Shown: positions 17,032-26,278 of the stretch, piece after piece
How positions within the stretch are numbered: the first letter of the stretch is position 1
Layout: the number at the start of each line of letters is the position of its first letter
Source of the DNA: Streptomyces cynarae
GTDB lineage: Bacteria > Actinomycetota > Actinomycetes > Streptomycetales > Streptomycetaceae
Length of the DNA stretch: 64,000 bases
Assembly: GCF_025642135.1 (NCBI RefSeq)
Contig: NZ_CP106793.1
Coordinates: 744,001 to 808,000, forward strand
Direction: 5' to 3'
Notes under the pieces: generated by a model
Told to the model about the DNA's origin: nothing
Database searches by the model: none
Seen by the model: only the letters and a program-made list of their open reading frames with translations
Translations under genes and position numbers: made by a program

Positions 17032-17586
17032 CTACAGGTCGAACTCCACGTGCTCCACGTCGGTGAACTGCACCTCCAGGCCCTGGGCGCGGCGGCCGCG
17101 GTCACGGAAGTAGATCTCGCCCAAGCCCTCGGCTGCGATGTCGCGCAACTGCTGTTCGGTGGCCCCCTGTTCCTGGGCATCGAAGAGACGGGCCGCGAAC
17201 TCGGGGGGCAGTGCCACCGTCAGGTGACGCTGCCGCGGATCGTCGGTCGTGCCCGGGGCGGCGGTGTAGCCGAAGCGGGCGCGGGTGTCGATGACGATGC
17301 CGGTCGTGCTGGCCGCCTGCTTCTTGGCCCGGGCGCGGACCTGCGGCTGCCAGCGTCTGCGGACTTCGCGCTCGAGCCGCTCGGCGAGATCCGGTCTCGG
17401 CTTCCTGAGCTGGTCCTTGACGTAGCGTTCGACGGTGCGCTGGGTGATGCCGAGCAGCTCGGCCACCGGCCTGGTGCCCTTGAGCTGCTTGACGAGGTAC
17501 CGCATCCGGGCGCCGGCGCCCTGGGGGATCGGGCGGGTGAACGCCTTCTGCAGGACCTCTTCGAGGCCGTCCCCGACCGTGTCCAT
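17032..17586 (-). CDS. tpg: telomere terminal protein Tpg
   Basis: A 184-residue protein matching the length of chromosomal Streptomyces Tpg, which is covalently attached to the 5' ends of linear replicons and primes end-patching after replication. It has an N-terminal helix-turn-helix-like part (VAELLGITQRTVERYVKDQL, split across about residues 45-65), a basic middle (PDLAERLEREVRRRWQPQVRAR) and a conserved C-terminal region rich in beta structure. The tap gene ends 15 bp upstream on the same strand, the standard tap-tpg operon. GAAAGGGG precedes the ATG at 17586. Its presence implies a linear replicon. Whether this copy serves the chromosome or a plasmid cannot be told here. Confidence 0.93.
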   Translation of the reverse strand: MDTVGDGLEEVLQKAFTRPIPQGAGARMRYLVKQLKGTRPVAELLGITQRTVERYVKDQLRKPRPDLAERLEREVRRRWQPQVRARAKKQAASTTGIVIDTRARFGYTAAPGTTDDPRQRHLTVALPPEFAARLFDAQEQGATEQQLRDIAAEGLGEIYFRDRGRRAQGLEVQFTDVEHVEFDL

Positions 17587-17601
17587 CGGTCAGCCCCTTT
17601 C

Positions 17602-19869
17602 TCACTCTCCGCCGTCGGTGGCGGTGATGTGGCCGTCCTTGATGTACCGGGCGAGGTTGAGGTCCTGGCCGTGCCTCTCGCGCACCTCTTCGGCCCACAG
17701 GGTGGTCTGGGTGCCCTCGTGCTTGACCATCCCCGGCAGGACGCCGAGCCGGAAACTGCCGGGCACGGTCCTGCCACCCTGGTGGGGCAGCACGTCCAGC
17801 GGGCTCGGTCCGTCGGCGGCGTAGACGGCGCAGTCCGACAGGATCGCCACAGGGTACCGTCCGGTGGCCGCGGCGAGGGCGAGCATCTTTCGGTGCATGT
17901 TGACACGGGCCCGGGAGATGACGGCGGCGCGGATGTCTGGGCGCCAGGTCGGCCGGGACAGTGCCGGCCACGGCCGGCCGGGGCGCCATCCGCCGCCGCG
18001 CGGTCGCTCCCTCAGTTTGCCGATGCCGCCCTTGACGGTCGCCTTGATCGCGGACAGGACGACTGTCATCTCCGCGTCGCGCTGCTTGTAGCCCTCCATC
18101 GCCGTCAGGAACTCCTCCGGCGTCAGCCCCTCCGGCACGCCGAGGTCGGCCATGGTGGCCACGTACGCGTCGCGGAGCCGCTTGTACCAACTGTCCAGGT
18201 AGCGGCCGCTCGTGGGCCGGACGTATGCCTCGAGGGGTGCGACGTCGTAGCCCAGTTCGACCGCATAGGCCACGGTCGGCGTCGCGTACCAGGCCGGTCC
18301 CTCGGGCCGGTCTCCCCTGGGGGTGAACGGGCTGGGCAGCAGGTCCCCGTCGAGGTGCTTCCACTCCTTGGCGACCAGCACGTGGGACAGGTCGACGTGG
18401 GAGAGGTCGACCAGCCAGGAGCCGGGCAGCTTCGGGTCGAACGTCGGGTGCTCGACGTGGACCGGTTCGCAGGCGAGGCCGACGAGCGCTCCGTTGGCGG
18501 CCGCGCCGAAGGCGAGGTTGACGTCGATGCCGACCACGTAGCGCTTCAGGCACTCGTCATCCGTGAGCGGCCGGGCCCAGTCGTACGCCTCCTCCAGCAG
18601 CATCTCGGCCGGGCCCCGCTGGTGGAACCGTGGCAGGTCGGCGAGGAGGGGGTGCCCGTCCGGCGCCTCGCACGGCGCGCAGTCCACCGCATGGCTGCCC
18701 AGTGAGCCGGGGTTGTGCTCGCTGTGACGGCGACCGTCGGCGTCCGGCTCGCTCGCCCTCGTGGGCGGGTGCAGAGCCGTCATCAGCTCAAGGCCCGTCA
18801 CCGCGGTGGAGCCGCGCGGGGTCATCACCCGCTGCGCATAGGCGCCCAGGAGCCGGGCGAGCTCCGCCGGCGGTAGCTGCGCCGCGCCGTCCCAGTGGCG
18901 TGTGTCGAGGGCGTCCCAGGACGGGATGCACAGCTGCACGCACTGGCGCCTGCCACCCTCGGCCGGGCGGTAGATCCGCGCCCACGGCCCGAACCCGCGC
19001 TTGGTCAACTGCCAGTCGGCCCGCTGCAGTTGCTTGACGACCTTGTGGGAGTCGGGGATCCGGCCCGCGAGGCGCTCGTCCTGGGCGAGCCGGCCCGGCA
19101 GCCCGTAGCGCTCGCAGGCGGACTCGGTGAGCACGAGCAGCGGGTCCGCGTCCTTGCCCGAGCCGTTGAGGCGCGGGGCGCCGAGCCTGGCTTCGGTCAG
19201 GGTCCACTCGACCAGGGAGGGGAAGGACTTGGCGGGCACGTCGAGGACAAGGCCGCCGACGCAGTATGCGAGGACCTGGCCGTCCCGGTCGGCGTCGACG
19301 ACGGCGAGCGGCCCGTTCTCGAATCGCGGATCGGCCTCGGTCGATGTGGGCCCGGTCGCAGCGGTCTTCCGCGGGGCGGCCTTCTGCGGGGCGGCCTTCT
19401 TCCCAACCGGCCGCGTCATCGACGGCCTTGTGGTGGCCGCCGGACGGGACTCCGCTACGGGGGTGGGGGGCGGCGCGGGGTTCTCGGGGGCCGTCATGGC
19501 CGCAGCGTCCGGCGCCGGCCTGGTGGACCAAGTCCGTTCCTCTGTCGGTGCGGCCCCCGAGGGCGCAGGCACGGTCGCGGACGTTTCACCGGCCGGCGTG
19601 GCGGCTGCGGTGGCGGGGTCGCCGGAGTTGGCGGGGTAGAGCCCCGCGAGCTTCTTCAGCAGGTGCGCGTAGGCCTCGCGCTCAGGCGGCCTCGGTTCGG
19701 TCTTCCCGTTCTCCCAGCCGCTCACCGTAGCGCGCCGTACCTTCAACGCGCCGGCGATCTGGTCCAGCGTCAGCCCGTGCGCCTGGCGCAGCCGCTTGCG
19801 TTCCGCCGGCGGCGGCAGCGGCGACGCGGACGCGATCAACGCCTCGACCGCCTCGAACAACTCCGACAT
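17602..19869 (-). CDS. tap: telomere-associated protein Tap
   Basis: A 755-residue protein close to the length of S. coelicolor Tap. It binds 3' overhangs of Streptomyces telomeres and recruits Tpg. The N-terminus has an XRE-like helix-turn-helix (LTLDQIAGALKVRRATVSGW, about residues 34-53), then a long Pro/Ala/Thr linker (about 85-180), then the conserved body from PLAVVDADRDGQVLAYCVGG onward. GGAGG lies 7 bases before ATG 19869. Tap is first in a two-gene operon with tpg. A paired CGTACG palindrome lies about 40 bases upstream and could be an autoregulatory site. Confidence 0.93.
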   Translation of the reverse strand: MSELFEAVEALIASASPLPPPAERKRLRQAHGLTLDQIAGALKVRRATVSGWENGKTEPRPPEREAYAHLLKKLAGLYPANSGDPATAAATPAGETSATVPAPSGAAPTEERTWSTRPAPDAAAMTAPENPAPPPTPVAESRPAATTRPSMTRPVGKKAAPQKAAPRKTAATGPTSTEADPRFENGPLAVVDADRDGQVLAYCVGGLVLDVPAKSFPSLVEWTLTEARLGAPRLNGSGKDADPLLVLTESACERYGLPGRLAQDERLAGRIPDSHKVVKQLQRADWQLTKRGFGPWARIYRPAEGGRRQCVQLCIPSWDALDTRHWDGAAQLPPAELARLLGAYAQRVMTPRGSTAVTGLELMTALHPPTRASEPDADGRRHSEHNPGSLGSHAVDCAPCEAPDGHPLLADLPRFHQRGPAEMLLEEAYDWARPLTDDECLKRYVVGIDVNLAFGAAANGALVGLACEPVHVEHPTFDPKLPGSWLVDLSHVDLSHVLVAKEWKHLDGDLLPSPFTPRGDRPEGPAWYATPTVAYAVELGYDVAPLEAYVRPTSGRYLDSWYKRLRDAYVATMADLGVPEGLTPEEFLTAMEGYKQRDAEMTVVLSAIKATVKGGIGKLRERPRGGGWRPGRPWPALSRPTWRPDIRAAVISRARVNMHRKMLALAAATGRYPVAILSDCAVYAADGPSPLDVLPHQGGRTVPGSFRLGVLPGMVKHEGTQTTLWAEEVRERHGQDLNLARYIKDGHITATDGGE

Positions 19870-19905
19870 GGAAGACCTCCGGCCCCCTACCCTAGCTCAG
19901 GTAAA

Positions 19906-19922
19906 CGTACGGATCGCGTACG
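19906..19922. promoter_or_regulatory. possible tap operator
   Basis: CGTACG-GATCG-CGTACG: two identical 6-bp palindromes with 5-base spacing, 37 bases upstream of the tap start codon. Tap carries an XRE-type helix-turn-helix, so autoregulation here is plausible but untested. Confidence 0.35.
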
Positions 19923-20057
19923 ATCAGCGCACATTTCGCGCACGCACCACTGAAAATGACCTCTCGGAGGCCGTCGCCGTGTGCCGTGGTGCCGGCGACC
20001 GGCGGCAGTCCGCGCGTCGTGCGCCGCGCTCCCCCACCACGGTGATCCTTCCGCTCG

Positions 20058-20071
20058 CCCGGACGTCCGGG
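20058..20071 (-). terminator. palindrome after methyltransferase gene
   Basis: CCCGGACGTCCGGG is a perfect 14-bp palindrome, 28 bases beyond the methyltransferase stop, followed by further GC-rich dyads. It is a candidate terminator, in the divergent side of tap. Confidence 0.35.
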
Positions 20072-20098
20072 GCCGGGCGTCCGCCGGACTCCGGCCCT

Positions 20099-20932
20099 TC
20101 AGGGGTGCGTCCTGGCGGGAACCGGCTTGTGCGCCAGTTCGTAGGCGAAGCCGACCCTTTCGGTGAGGCCGACGCCCGTCGTGTAGCGGCTGAGTTCGGC
20201 GGTGAGGTCGGCGTCGAACTCAGCGGCGTGGTCCGCGAGTACAGCAGGCGGCAGGAACGACGTCGACCGGATGTGACCGGCGAGCTCATCCGTCGTCCAG
20301 TGGTGCTCGGCGGAGAACTCGTGTCGCCCGGCGGGCTCGAACCCGGCACCGGACAGTACGTCGCGGTCAGGGTCCTGCCGCCGTGCACTGTCCCAGCCGG
20401 GCGGGACGCGGTCGGCCGCACCGAGCGCATCACGCCATCCGAGCAGCAAGTCGTCGAGCGCACGCTGCCAGTCTGCCGGGCCTGCCCACGGGGATGTCGA
20501 CCAGCACAGGGCGACACAGCCGCCCGGCTCGAGCCAGCCGTAGGAGCGCTCCGCGACCAGGGCCCGGTGCAGCCGGTGGAAGGCGTTGCCGATGACGATC
20601 AGCTCGAAGCCGCCCGGCTCCGCATGCAGATCCTCGGCGCTTGTGGTGACGGCATGGACATGGGGCGCCCCGGCGGCGATCGCTTTGGCGCGGACCACCT
20701 CGGTCATGCCGGGTTCGGCGTCCACGGCCCAGACTTCCTCGAACCAGCCGCGCAACGGGAACGCGAGCTGGCCCGTGCCGGATGCGAGGTCGAGCAGGCG
20801 TCCGCTCCCCGACGGGGCTGTCCGGCGGAGGAGGTCGCTGATCATCGCGTCCGGGTAGGGCAGCCGGAACCGGTCGTAGTACGCCGCTGTGCCCCGGTAC
20901 AAGCCGGGCTCGAACCTCACCTCGCCGGTCAT
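20099..20932 (-). CDS. class I SAM-dependent methyltransferase
   Basis: A 277-residue enzyme with a Rossmann-type methyltransferase core. Motif I is LLDLASGTGQLAFPL at about residues 40-54, motif II is near VWAVDAEPGMTEVV, and the acidic loop and post-I region follow. An opening YYDRFRLPYPDAM is typical of Streptomyces small-molecule methyltransferases. The substrate is unknown. The ATG at 20932 begins the conserved part; the open frame upstream to 21121 lacks an RBS. A second methyltransferase of similar layout lies at 27363-28202. Confidence 0.84.
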   Translation of the reverse strand: MTGEVRFEPGLYRGTAAYYDRFRLPYPDAMISDLLRRTAPSGSGRLLDLASGTGQLAFPLRGWFEEVWAVDAEPGMTEVVRAKAIAAGAPHVHAVTTSAEDLHAEPGGFELIVIGNAFHRLHRALVAERSYGWLEPGGCVALCWSTSPWAGPADWQRALDDLLLGWRDALGAADRVPPGWDSARRQDPDRDVLSGAGFEPAGRHEFSAEHHWTTDELAGHIRSTSFLPPAVLADHAAEFDADLTAELSRYTTGVGLTERVGFAYELAHKPVPARTHP

Positions 20933-21071
20933 ACGGGCACCATGGCATGAATTCGGGTCGGGGTGGGGCGCAGTCCGTGCGGGACGCGGCAACGGCCGGG
21001 CGGCGGCAAGGGGCAGCGCCCGTCCCCGCCCCGTCGATCGCAGACGGCCACGTATGATGCGCACTCTTTGG

Positions 21072-22256
21072 TCAGTTGCGCCCGTCCGTGGAGGAGGCGA
21101 TGGCTTCCCCTCCGTGTTCACCTCCGTGCGCGAGCCGTTCGACGAGGAGCATCGCCGCGTCGTCCGCCAGGCGGCCCCCGGTGTGGCGGATCAACCCCTC
21201 GTGCAGCTGTTCAAGGAACTCCGAGGGAGTGCACGGGTGCACCGCCTCCATGGCCTCGTGCAGGGGAAAGAAAACCCCGTCAGGGCTGCGTGCCTCGATC
21301 ACGCCGTCGGTGTGCAGCAGGAGACGGTCACCGGGCTCGAACGGATAGTGCTCCGCCCTTGTCGGCGTGATGGTGAGGAAGTCCTCCAGGCCCAGGGGCG
21401 GCAGTGGCGAGGTGGGCATCAGGGCCTCGACCTTGCCCTGGCGCAGCACGAGCGGCGGGGGATGTCCACGATTGACCACCTGGACCGTGCAGTTGTCGCA
21501 CACCTGAGCAACGACGGCGGTGACGAAGTCCTCGGCCCGTTCTTCCTCACAGCCTTGATCGATCGCGTTTCTCCCGGTGCTCTGCCGTTCCAGTGCGGCC
21601 GCGCAGTGGTTCATCACTTCGACCAGTTCGGCGTCATAGTGCGCGGCCTCCCGGAAGGCACCCAGCACCGCAGCGGCCAACCGCACGGCGGGCAGTCCCT
21701 TGCCACGGACGTCCCCCACGATCATCCGGACCCCGTACCGGGTGTGCACAGCCTCGTACAGATCTCCCCCGATCTGGGCCCCCGTCTCGGCCGCGCGGTA
21801 CATGCTGGCCATCTGGACGGGACCCAGCCTGGCGGGCACGGGTGGCAGGACCACCCGTTGCGCTGCCATGGCGACGCGGCGTACCTGGTCCAGCTCGCTC
21901 TGCCTGCGCATGCGCATGGTGTTGCTCATGACGATGCTGGCCACTGACACCACGAAGAGCGACAGGAGGTTGCTATAGGCCTGGCCGGCCCAGCTGTCGT
22001 GGAGGGTCGCCGTGATCACGGTGACGGCAAGAGCTCCGGCCGCTGCCGAGAGGGTGCCTTTCGGCCCCATCGTGAGCGACGCCAGGGCCGGCATCGCTGC
22101 GAGGATGGGACCGGTGGTCACGGCATGCGCGGGCGAGAGCTCGATGCCCAGCGCGAGCACGATGATCATGAACGGCACACACTGCGCGAGTCTGAGCAGG
22201 ACCCCGCTGTGCTCGCCCGCTCCTGACAAATCAGATGAGCCGAACAGCGACCGCAT
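21072..22256 (-). CDS. membrane-anchored PP2C/SpoIIE-type serine phosphatase
   Basis: A 394-residue protein. The N-terminus has three to four hydrophobic segments (about residues 22-115, including FMIIVLALGIEL and LLSLFVVSVASIVMS). A linker helix follows (MRRQSELDQVRRVAMAAQRV), then a PP2C domain with GAQIGGDLYEAV, MIVGDVRGKGLPAV, VNRGHPPPLVL, LLLHTDGVIEAR and LADDAAMLLVE, which supply the metal-binding aspartates. Such phosphatases dephosphorylate STAS anti-anti-sigma factors in partner switching. ATG 22256 starts at the first membrane segment; the long upstream open frame is not coding. No cognate STAS gene is adjacent, but one lies at 57149. Confidence 0.87.
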   Translation of the reverse strand: MRSLFGSSDLSGAGEHSGVLLRLAQCVPFMIIVLALGIELSPAHAVTTGPILAAMPALASLTMGPKGTLSAAAGALAVTVITATLHDSWAGQAYSNLLSLFVVSVASIVMSNTMRMRRQSELDQVRRVAMAAQRVVLPPVPARLGPVQMASMYRAAETGAQIGGDLYEAVHTRYGVRMIVGDVRGKGLPAVRLAAAVLGAFREAAHYDAELVEVMNHCAAALERQSTGRNAIDQGCEEERAEDFVTAVVAQVCDNCTVQVVNRGHPPPLVLRQGKVEALMPTSPLPPLGLEDFLTITPTRAEHYPFEPGDRLLLHTDGVIEARSPDGVFFPLHEAMEAVHPCTPSEFLEQLHEGLIRHTGGRLADDAAMLLVERLAHGGEHGGEAIASSTDGRN

Positions 22257-22405
22257 GGCTACAGCCTGCCTCGCTGAAGTCCCGTGCTCCACTCGACCGC
22301 CCTGGTCTCGGCCGGGCCGGTCGATCGTCGCCCGGCTTGCCGGTGTCGGCTCCTGGCCGGCCCCGGGCACGTGGGCAGCGCGAGGCCTTGCGGGGCGTGT
22401 GACGC

Positions 22406-23098
22406 CTATGCCGGGGCCTTCAGCAGCCGTTCCGCCAGGACCGCGGCCGATGCGGGGTTCTGCCCGGTGTACAGGTTGCGGTCCACCACCGTGTACGGCT
22501 TCCAGATCTCGCCGCGGGTGAAATCGACGCCCAACTCTTTGAGCTCGTCCTCCAGCAGCCACCGAGCCCTGGGGCCCAGCCCGACGGCGTTCTACTCGTC
22601 GTTGGTGAAGGCCGTGAACCGGTAGCCGGCGAAGGGCGAAGCGCCGTGCACCCTGGTGGCCAGCATCGCGGCCGGCGCATGGCAGACGACGGCGAGCGGT
22701 TTGCCGGAGGCGAGCGCGGCGGTCAGCAGTCGGCCCGCGTCGGCGTCGGCCCACAGATCCTCCATGGGACCGTGGCCGCCGGGGAAGTAGACGGCGTCGT
22801 AGTCCTCAAGGCGGGCGTCCGACAGCTGGATCGGCCGCCGCATCTCCTCCGCGGAGCGGATGATGCCCTCCAGTTCGAGGGCGGTCTCCGGACTGCCTGC
22901 CGTCTCGGGTCGCAGGCTCATCATGTCCACGTTCGGGACGACGCCGTGGGGAGTGGCCCCCACGACCTGGTGGCCGGCTTCCGTGAGCGCCTTGTAAGGG
23001 GCCGCGAACTCCTCGGGCCAGTAACCGGTGGCATGTCTGGTGCCGTCCTTGAGCGTCCAGTACGTGGATCCGGTCATCACGAACAGTAGTTTCGCCAT
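22406..23098 (-). pseudogene. DJ-1/PfpI family (Hsp31-like) gene with in-frame TAG
   Basis: The first 168 codons encode a class I glutamine-amidotransferase-like DJ-1/PfpI protein: WPEE at about 27-30 (conserved Glu), FPGGHGPM at about 105-112 and the nucleophile elbow VVCHAPA with Cys139. A TAG at 22592-22594 then interrupts the gene. The same frame continues without gap for 61 codons (NAVGLGPRARWLLEDEL and onward) to a TAG at 22406-22408, giving the length expected of the family. Homologues typically have Glu at the interrupted position (NDEENAVG), so GAG to TAG is the simplest explanation. GGAGG precedes the ATG. A truncated product would keep the active Cys but lose the C-terminal helices. 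Confidence 0.8.
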
Positions 23099-23245
23099 TA
23101 CGGAAGCGCCTCCTCATCCTCGCCCGATGCGACGGGAGGTCGTGACCTCCGTCAGCCTATGCCGGGATCCGATCAGGCACATGCGGGGCGGCTGCCGTTC
23201 AACGCCCGCCGGACATCGATGCCGCAGTGGCCCTCGGCTGTCGGA

Positions 23246-23997
23246 TCAGACGCCGGAGGCAGGGCGGGTGGGCTTCGAGGGCCCCTCGGGTGTCAGGCCT
23301 TCGCCGAGTGCGGCGATCGCGGCGGGTCCGTGGCCGGCGGCGAGCAGTGGGGTGCGGACGTCGAGGTCGAGGTCGGGGAGGTGGCCGAGCAGTACGTCGG
23401 CCGGTCCCTCGATCCGCAGTCGGCCGAGCCCGGCCGGCAGCAACAGGCTCTCGGCCCGGGCCAGTCGCTCGCGTCCGCCCGGGTGGCCACGGTGACGGGC
23501 GGCCCCGCATTGCCGAGGACCAGCCCGGTGGCGAACGCGTGCACCAGGGGCCGCGACGATGCCGATCCGCCATCGCTCCAGGGCATAGGGGCCGGCGCAG
23601 AGCACGGTGCGCTCCACGCCGTCGTCGACCGGCACGCTCAGACCGGACTGGAAGTCGGGCGCGGCTCGGGCCGCCACTCGTCCAGGAGCCGCTCCAGGTT
23701 GGTGTGCCGCTCCTGGTCCGTGATCGGCGAGCCGTCCTCGATCCGGTGGCGCATGGCGTGCTGCTGGATGCCGGAGGTCTGCTCGATCTCGTGGACGAGG
23801 GTGCCGGGGCCGAAGCTGTGCAGGGTCCCGCCGGGGACGTAGAGGGTCTGCCCGGCGCGCACCGGCAGGCGGCGCAGGACCGCGTCGAAGTCATGCGCCG
23901 CAGGGGCCCGGTGGAGCCGGTCGCGGTCGACGACGGGCTCGACGCCGACCAGGGCGGTGGCGTCGGGGGCTGCTTCCCAGGAGATAGCCGACCTGCA
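23246..23997 (-). pseudogene. class I mannose-6-phosphate isomerase-like gene, truncated and frameshifted
   Basis: Pieces in two minus-strand frames join into the C-terminal half of a ManA-type phosphomannose isomerase. The cupin segment PDATALVGVEP runs through RAGQTLYVPGGTLHSFGPG (metal-binding His) to EIEQTSG, then LERLLDEWRPEP. The rest is GLSVPVDDGVERT, then LVHAFATGLVLGNAG, then RAESLLLPAGLGRLRIEG. Three frame changes are needed, near 23660, 23590 and 23480. The N-terminal half is missing: homology stops near 23997, where the divergent enoyl-CoA hydratase gene begins. The gene is certainly non-functional unless several base calls are wrong. Confidence 0.75.
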
Positions 23998-24015
23998 CGC
24001 GGCGGGAGCCGTCCG

Positions 24016-24855
24016 ATGACCGGCACCGGGGCGGTGGGTGTGCGTCACGAGGAGTGCAACGACGTCCGCCGTCACGGCGCAGCCGGCGCTCGGGCCGACG
24101 GCGCGATCAGTGTCCGGCGCGACGGCGCGGTCGCCACCGTGCGCGTGGGCACCGGACGCCGGGCCAACGCCCTCGCCATCCGCGACTGGCGCGCTCTGGC
24201 CGCCGTCTTCGAAGCCCTTGGTCAAGACCCGTCGCTCGGCGCCGTCGTCGTCTCCGGGCGCGGCTCGGCCACCTTCAGCGCCGGGTCCGACATGCGCGAA
24301 TGGCTCTCGGCCAGGCCTGCCGAGATCGACGCGAGCTTCGCGGCCATGTAGAGCGCGCTGCGCGCCGTCGAACGCCTCCCCGTCCCCGTCGTCGCCCAGG
24401 TCCGCGGCTCGGCCGTCGGTGCCGGCTGCCAGCTGGCCTGTGCCTGCGATCTGCGGATCGTCGCCGACGACTCCCGGACCGGGATGCCCATCGCCCGCTG
24501 GGGCATCCTCGTGCCCCCCGCCTTCGCCGCCCGCATCGCGCTGCTCACGGGCCCCGCAACCGCCGGCGACCTGCTGCTGACCGGACGGCTGGTGGACGGC
24601 GCGGAGGCTGTCCGGCTCGGCCTCGCCACCGTGAGCGTCCCGGCCGCCGAACTCGACACCGCCACCGCGGACCTGGTCGCCTCGATCACCACGCACCCGC
24701 CGGCCGCCGTCCGAGCCGCCAAGCGCGCCGTGGACACCGTCATCGCCCCCACCCGCGACCACCTGCACGGGCTCCCCGCCGGTCCGGCCGCCGACTACGA
24801 CAGCATGCGGCTCAGCCTCGGCTCCTTCCTCACCGGCGTCACCAGCACTGGCTGA
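24016..24855 (+). pseudogene. enoyl-CoA hydratase/isomerase gene with in-frame TAG
   Basis: The frame encodes a complete 279-residue crotonase-family protein except for one TAG at 24349-24351. Before it come ISVRRDGAVATVRVG, RRANALAIRDW and the oxyanion segment SAGSDMREW. After it, in the same frame, come ALRAVERLPVPVVAQVRG, SAVGAGCQLACACDLRIVAD, GRLVDGAEAVRLGLA and a normal C-terminus. Crotonases hydrate or isomerise enoyl-CoA esters. GGGAG is well placed before ATG 24016. Like the DJ-1 gene 1.8 kb away, the break is a single amber codon. The downstream MFS gene may have been co-transcribed. Confidence 0.8.
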
Positions 24856-24940
24856 TCCGTCCCGAACAGCACACTCCCGCACCACCGTCCCCGCCGTCAC
24901 ACCCCATCGTCACCCTCCCCAGAGCCGAATCGAGGTCCCC

Positions 24941-26254
24941 GTGACGATCCATGAACGCACCAGCGCGTCGACCACCGCCCCCCAGCGGCGTGAACGCCTC
25001 TCCAAAGCCCAACGCCACGCCTTCTGGGGCTCGTTCGGCGGCTGGGCCATGGACGGGTTCAACTGGACCATCTTCGGACTGGTCCTCGCCCCCACCATGG
25101 ACACCCTGCTGCCCCGTGCGGGCATCGACCCCACCCCCGAGAACATCGGCTGGTACGGCCAGATCAGCGCCGCGCTCTTCCTTCTCGGCTGGGGCTGCTC
25201 GGCGATCTGGGGCCCGATCGCCGACCGCTTCGGCCGCAAGCCCGCGATGATGGCCTCCATCCTGATGTACGCGGTCTTCACCGCACTGGCCGGCATCGCC
25301 TCCAACCTCTGGGAATGGAACGCCTACCGTTTCCTCGCCGCCGTCGGCGTCGGCGGCGAGTGGGCGATGGCCGGCACCCTGCTCGCCGAGGTGATGCCGG
25401 AACGCGTACGGGAACGCTTCGGCGGGCTGATGCACTCCGCCGCCTACTTCGGCGTGCTCGCCGTCTCCGCCGTCTACCTCCTGGCCGGAGCGGAACTCGG
25501 CTGGCGCGGCATGTTCCTCCTCGGCGGCATCCCGGCTCTCGCCGTGTTCCTCATCCGTCGCACCACCCCCGAACCGGGACGCTGGCAGGAGAACGCCGAC
25601 GACCGGCGTCGACGCTCCTTCTGGCAGCCGGTCGTCGAGGTGCTCACACCCCCGTACCGCGCCCGCACCATCGGCAACCTGCTGCTCCTCGTGGTGTGCG
25701 TGATCGGCCTGTGGGCCGGTTCGACGTATGTCCCCACCGCCATGAACAACCTGTCCGCCTACGCCGGTTACGGCCACACCACCGCCGTCCGCCTGGCCGG
25801 CATCTCCTCCATGACGGTCGCCGCCTTCACGATCCTCGGCTGCTTCGCCGTGCCCCGCCTGGCGGGACGGCTCGGCTGGCGCGGCGCGCTGGCCGTCCTG
25901 TTCGCGCTCATGCTCGTCGGAACGGTCGGCGCCTACGCCGTCGCCTACCCGCTGCACTCCATCGGGCTGACCTTCGTCTTCCTGCCGGTCCTCGGCCTCG
26001 GCGGAGCGAGCTTCGCGGTGTTCACCATCTGGCTGCCCGAGCAGTACCCCACTCGGATGCGCGCCACCGCCTTCGCCCTCACCACCACCTTCTCGCGCTG
26101 GGTGGCCGCGGCCTGCACCTTCCTCATCGGCTACGGCATCCACGCCACCGGCTCCCTCTCCGTCCCGCTCAGCCTCACCGCCGTCGTCTTCGCCGTCGGC
26201 ACGCTCCTCGTCCGGCTCGCCCCCGAAACCCGCGACCAGGCGCTCCCCGCCTGA
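24941..26254 (+). CDS. MFS transporter of the sugar/aromatic-acid:H+ symporter type
   Basis: A 437-residue 12-helix permease. A hydrophilic N-terminus precedes FGGWAMDGFNWTIFGLVL. Loop 2-3 has GPIADRFGRKPAMM, helix 4 GVGGEWAMAGTLLAE followed by MPERVRERFGG, and the second-half signature is WLPEQYPTRMRATAFAL. These patterns fit the MHS/AAHS and SP group, which usually takes up organic acids or aromatic compounds. GTG 24941 is preceded by CGAGG. It follows the broken enoyl-CoA hydratase gene by 85 bp, so the two may have formed a catabolic operon. Confidence 0.83.
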   Translation: MTIHERTSASTTAPQRRERLSKAQRHAFWGSFGGWAMDGFNWTIFGLVLAPTMDTLLPRAGIDPTPENIGWYGQISAALFLLGWGCSAIWGPIADRFGRKPAMMASILMYAVFTALAGIASNLWEWNAYRFLAAVGVGGEWAMAGTLLAEVMPERVRERFGGLMHSAAYFGVLAVSAVYLLAGAELGWRGMFLLGGIPALAVFLIRRTTPEPGRWQENADDRRRRSFWQPVVEVLTPPYRARTIGNLLLLVVCVIGLWAGSTYVPTAMNNLSAYAGYGHTTAVRLAGISSMTVAAFTILGCFAVPRLAGRLGWRGALAVLFALMLVGTVGAYAVAYPLHSIGLTFVFLPVLGLGGASFAVFTIWLPEQYPTRMRATAFALTTTFSRWVAAACTFLIGYGIHATGSLSVPLSLTAVVFAVGTLLVRLAPETRDQALPA

Positions 26255-26258
26255 CGAC

Positions 26259-26278
26259 CGGCTCGGCGAACTGAGCCG
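26259..26278. terminator. hairpin after MFS gene
   Basis: CGGCTC (26259-26264) and GAGCCG (26273-26278) form a short stem directly after the TGA at 26252-26254, in a convergent gap. Confidence 0.35.

Noticed and set aside
22592..24351. Pyrrolysine insertion at the two TAG codons
   Set aside because: The pyl system is not expected in Streptomyces, no pyl genes or special tRNA are in the window, and the neighbouring Glu pattern fits simple point mutation.
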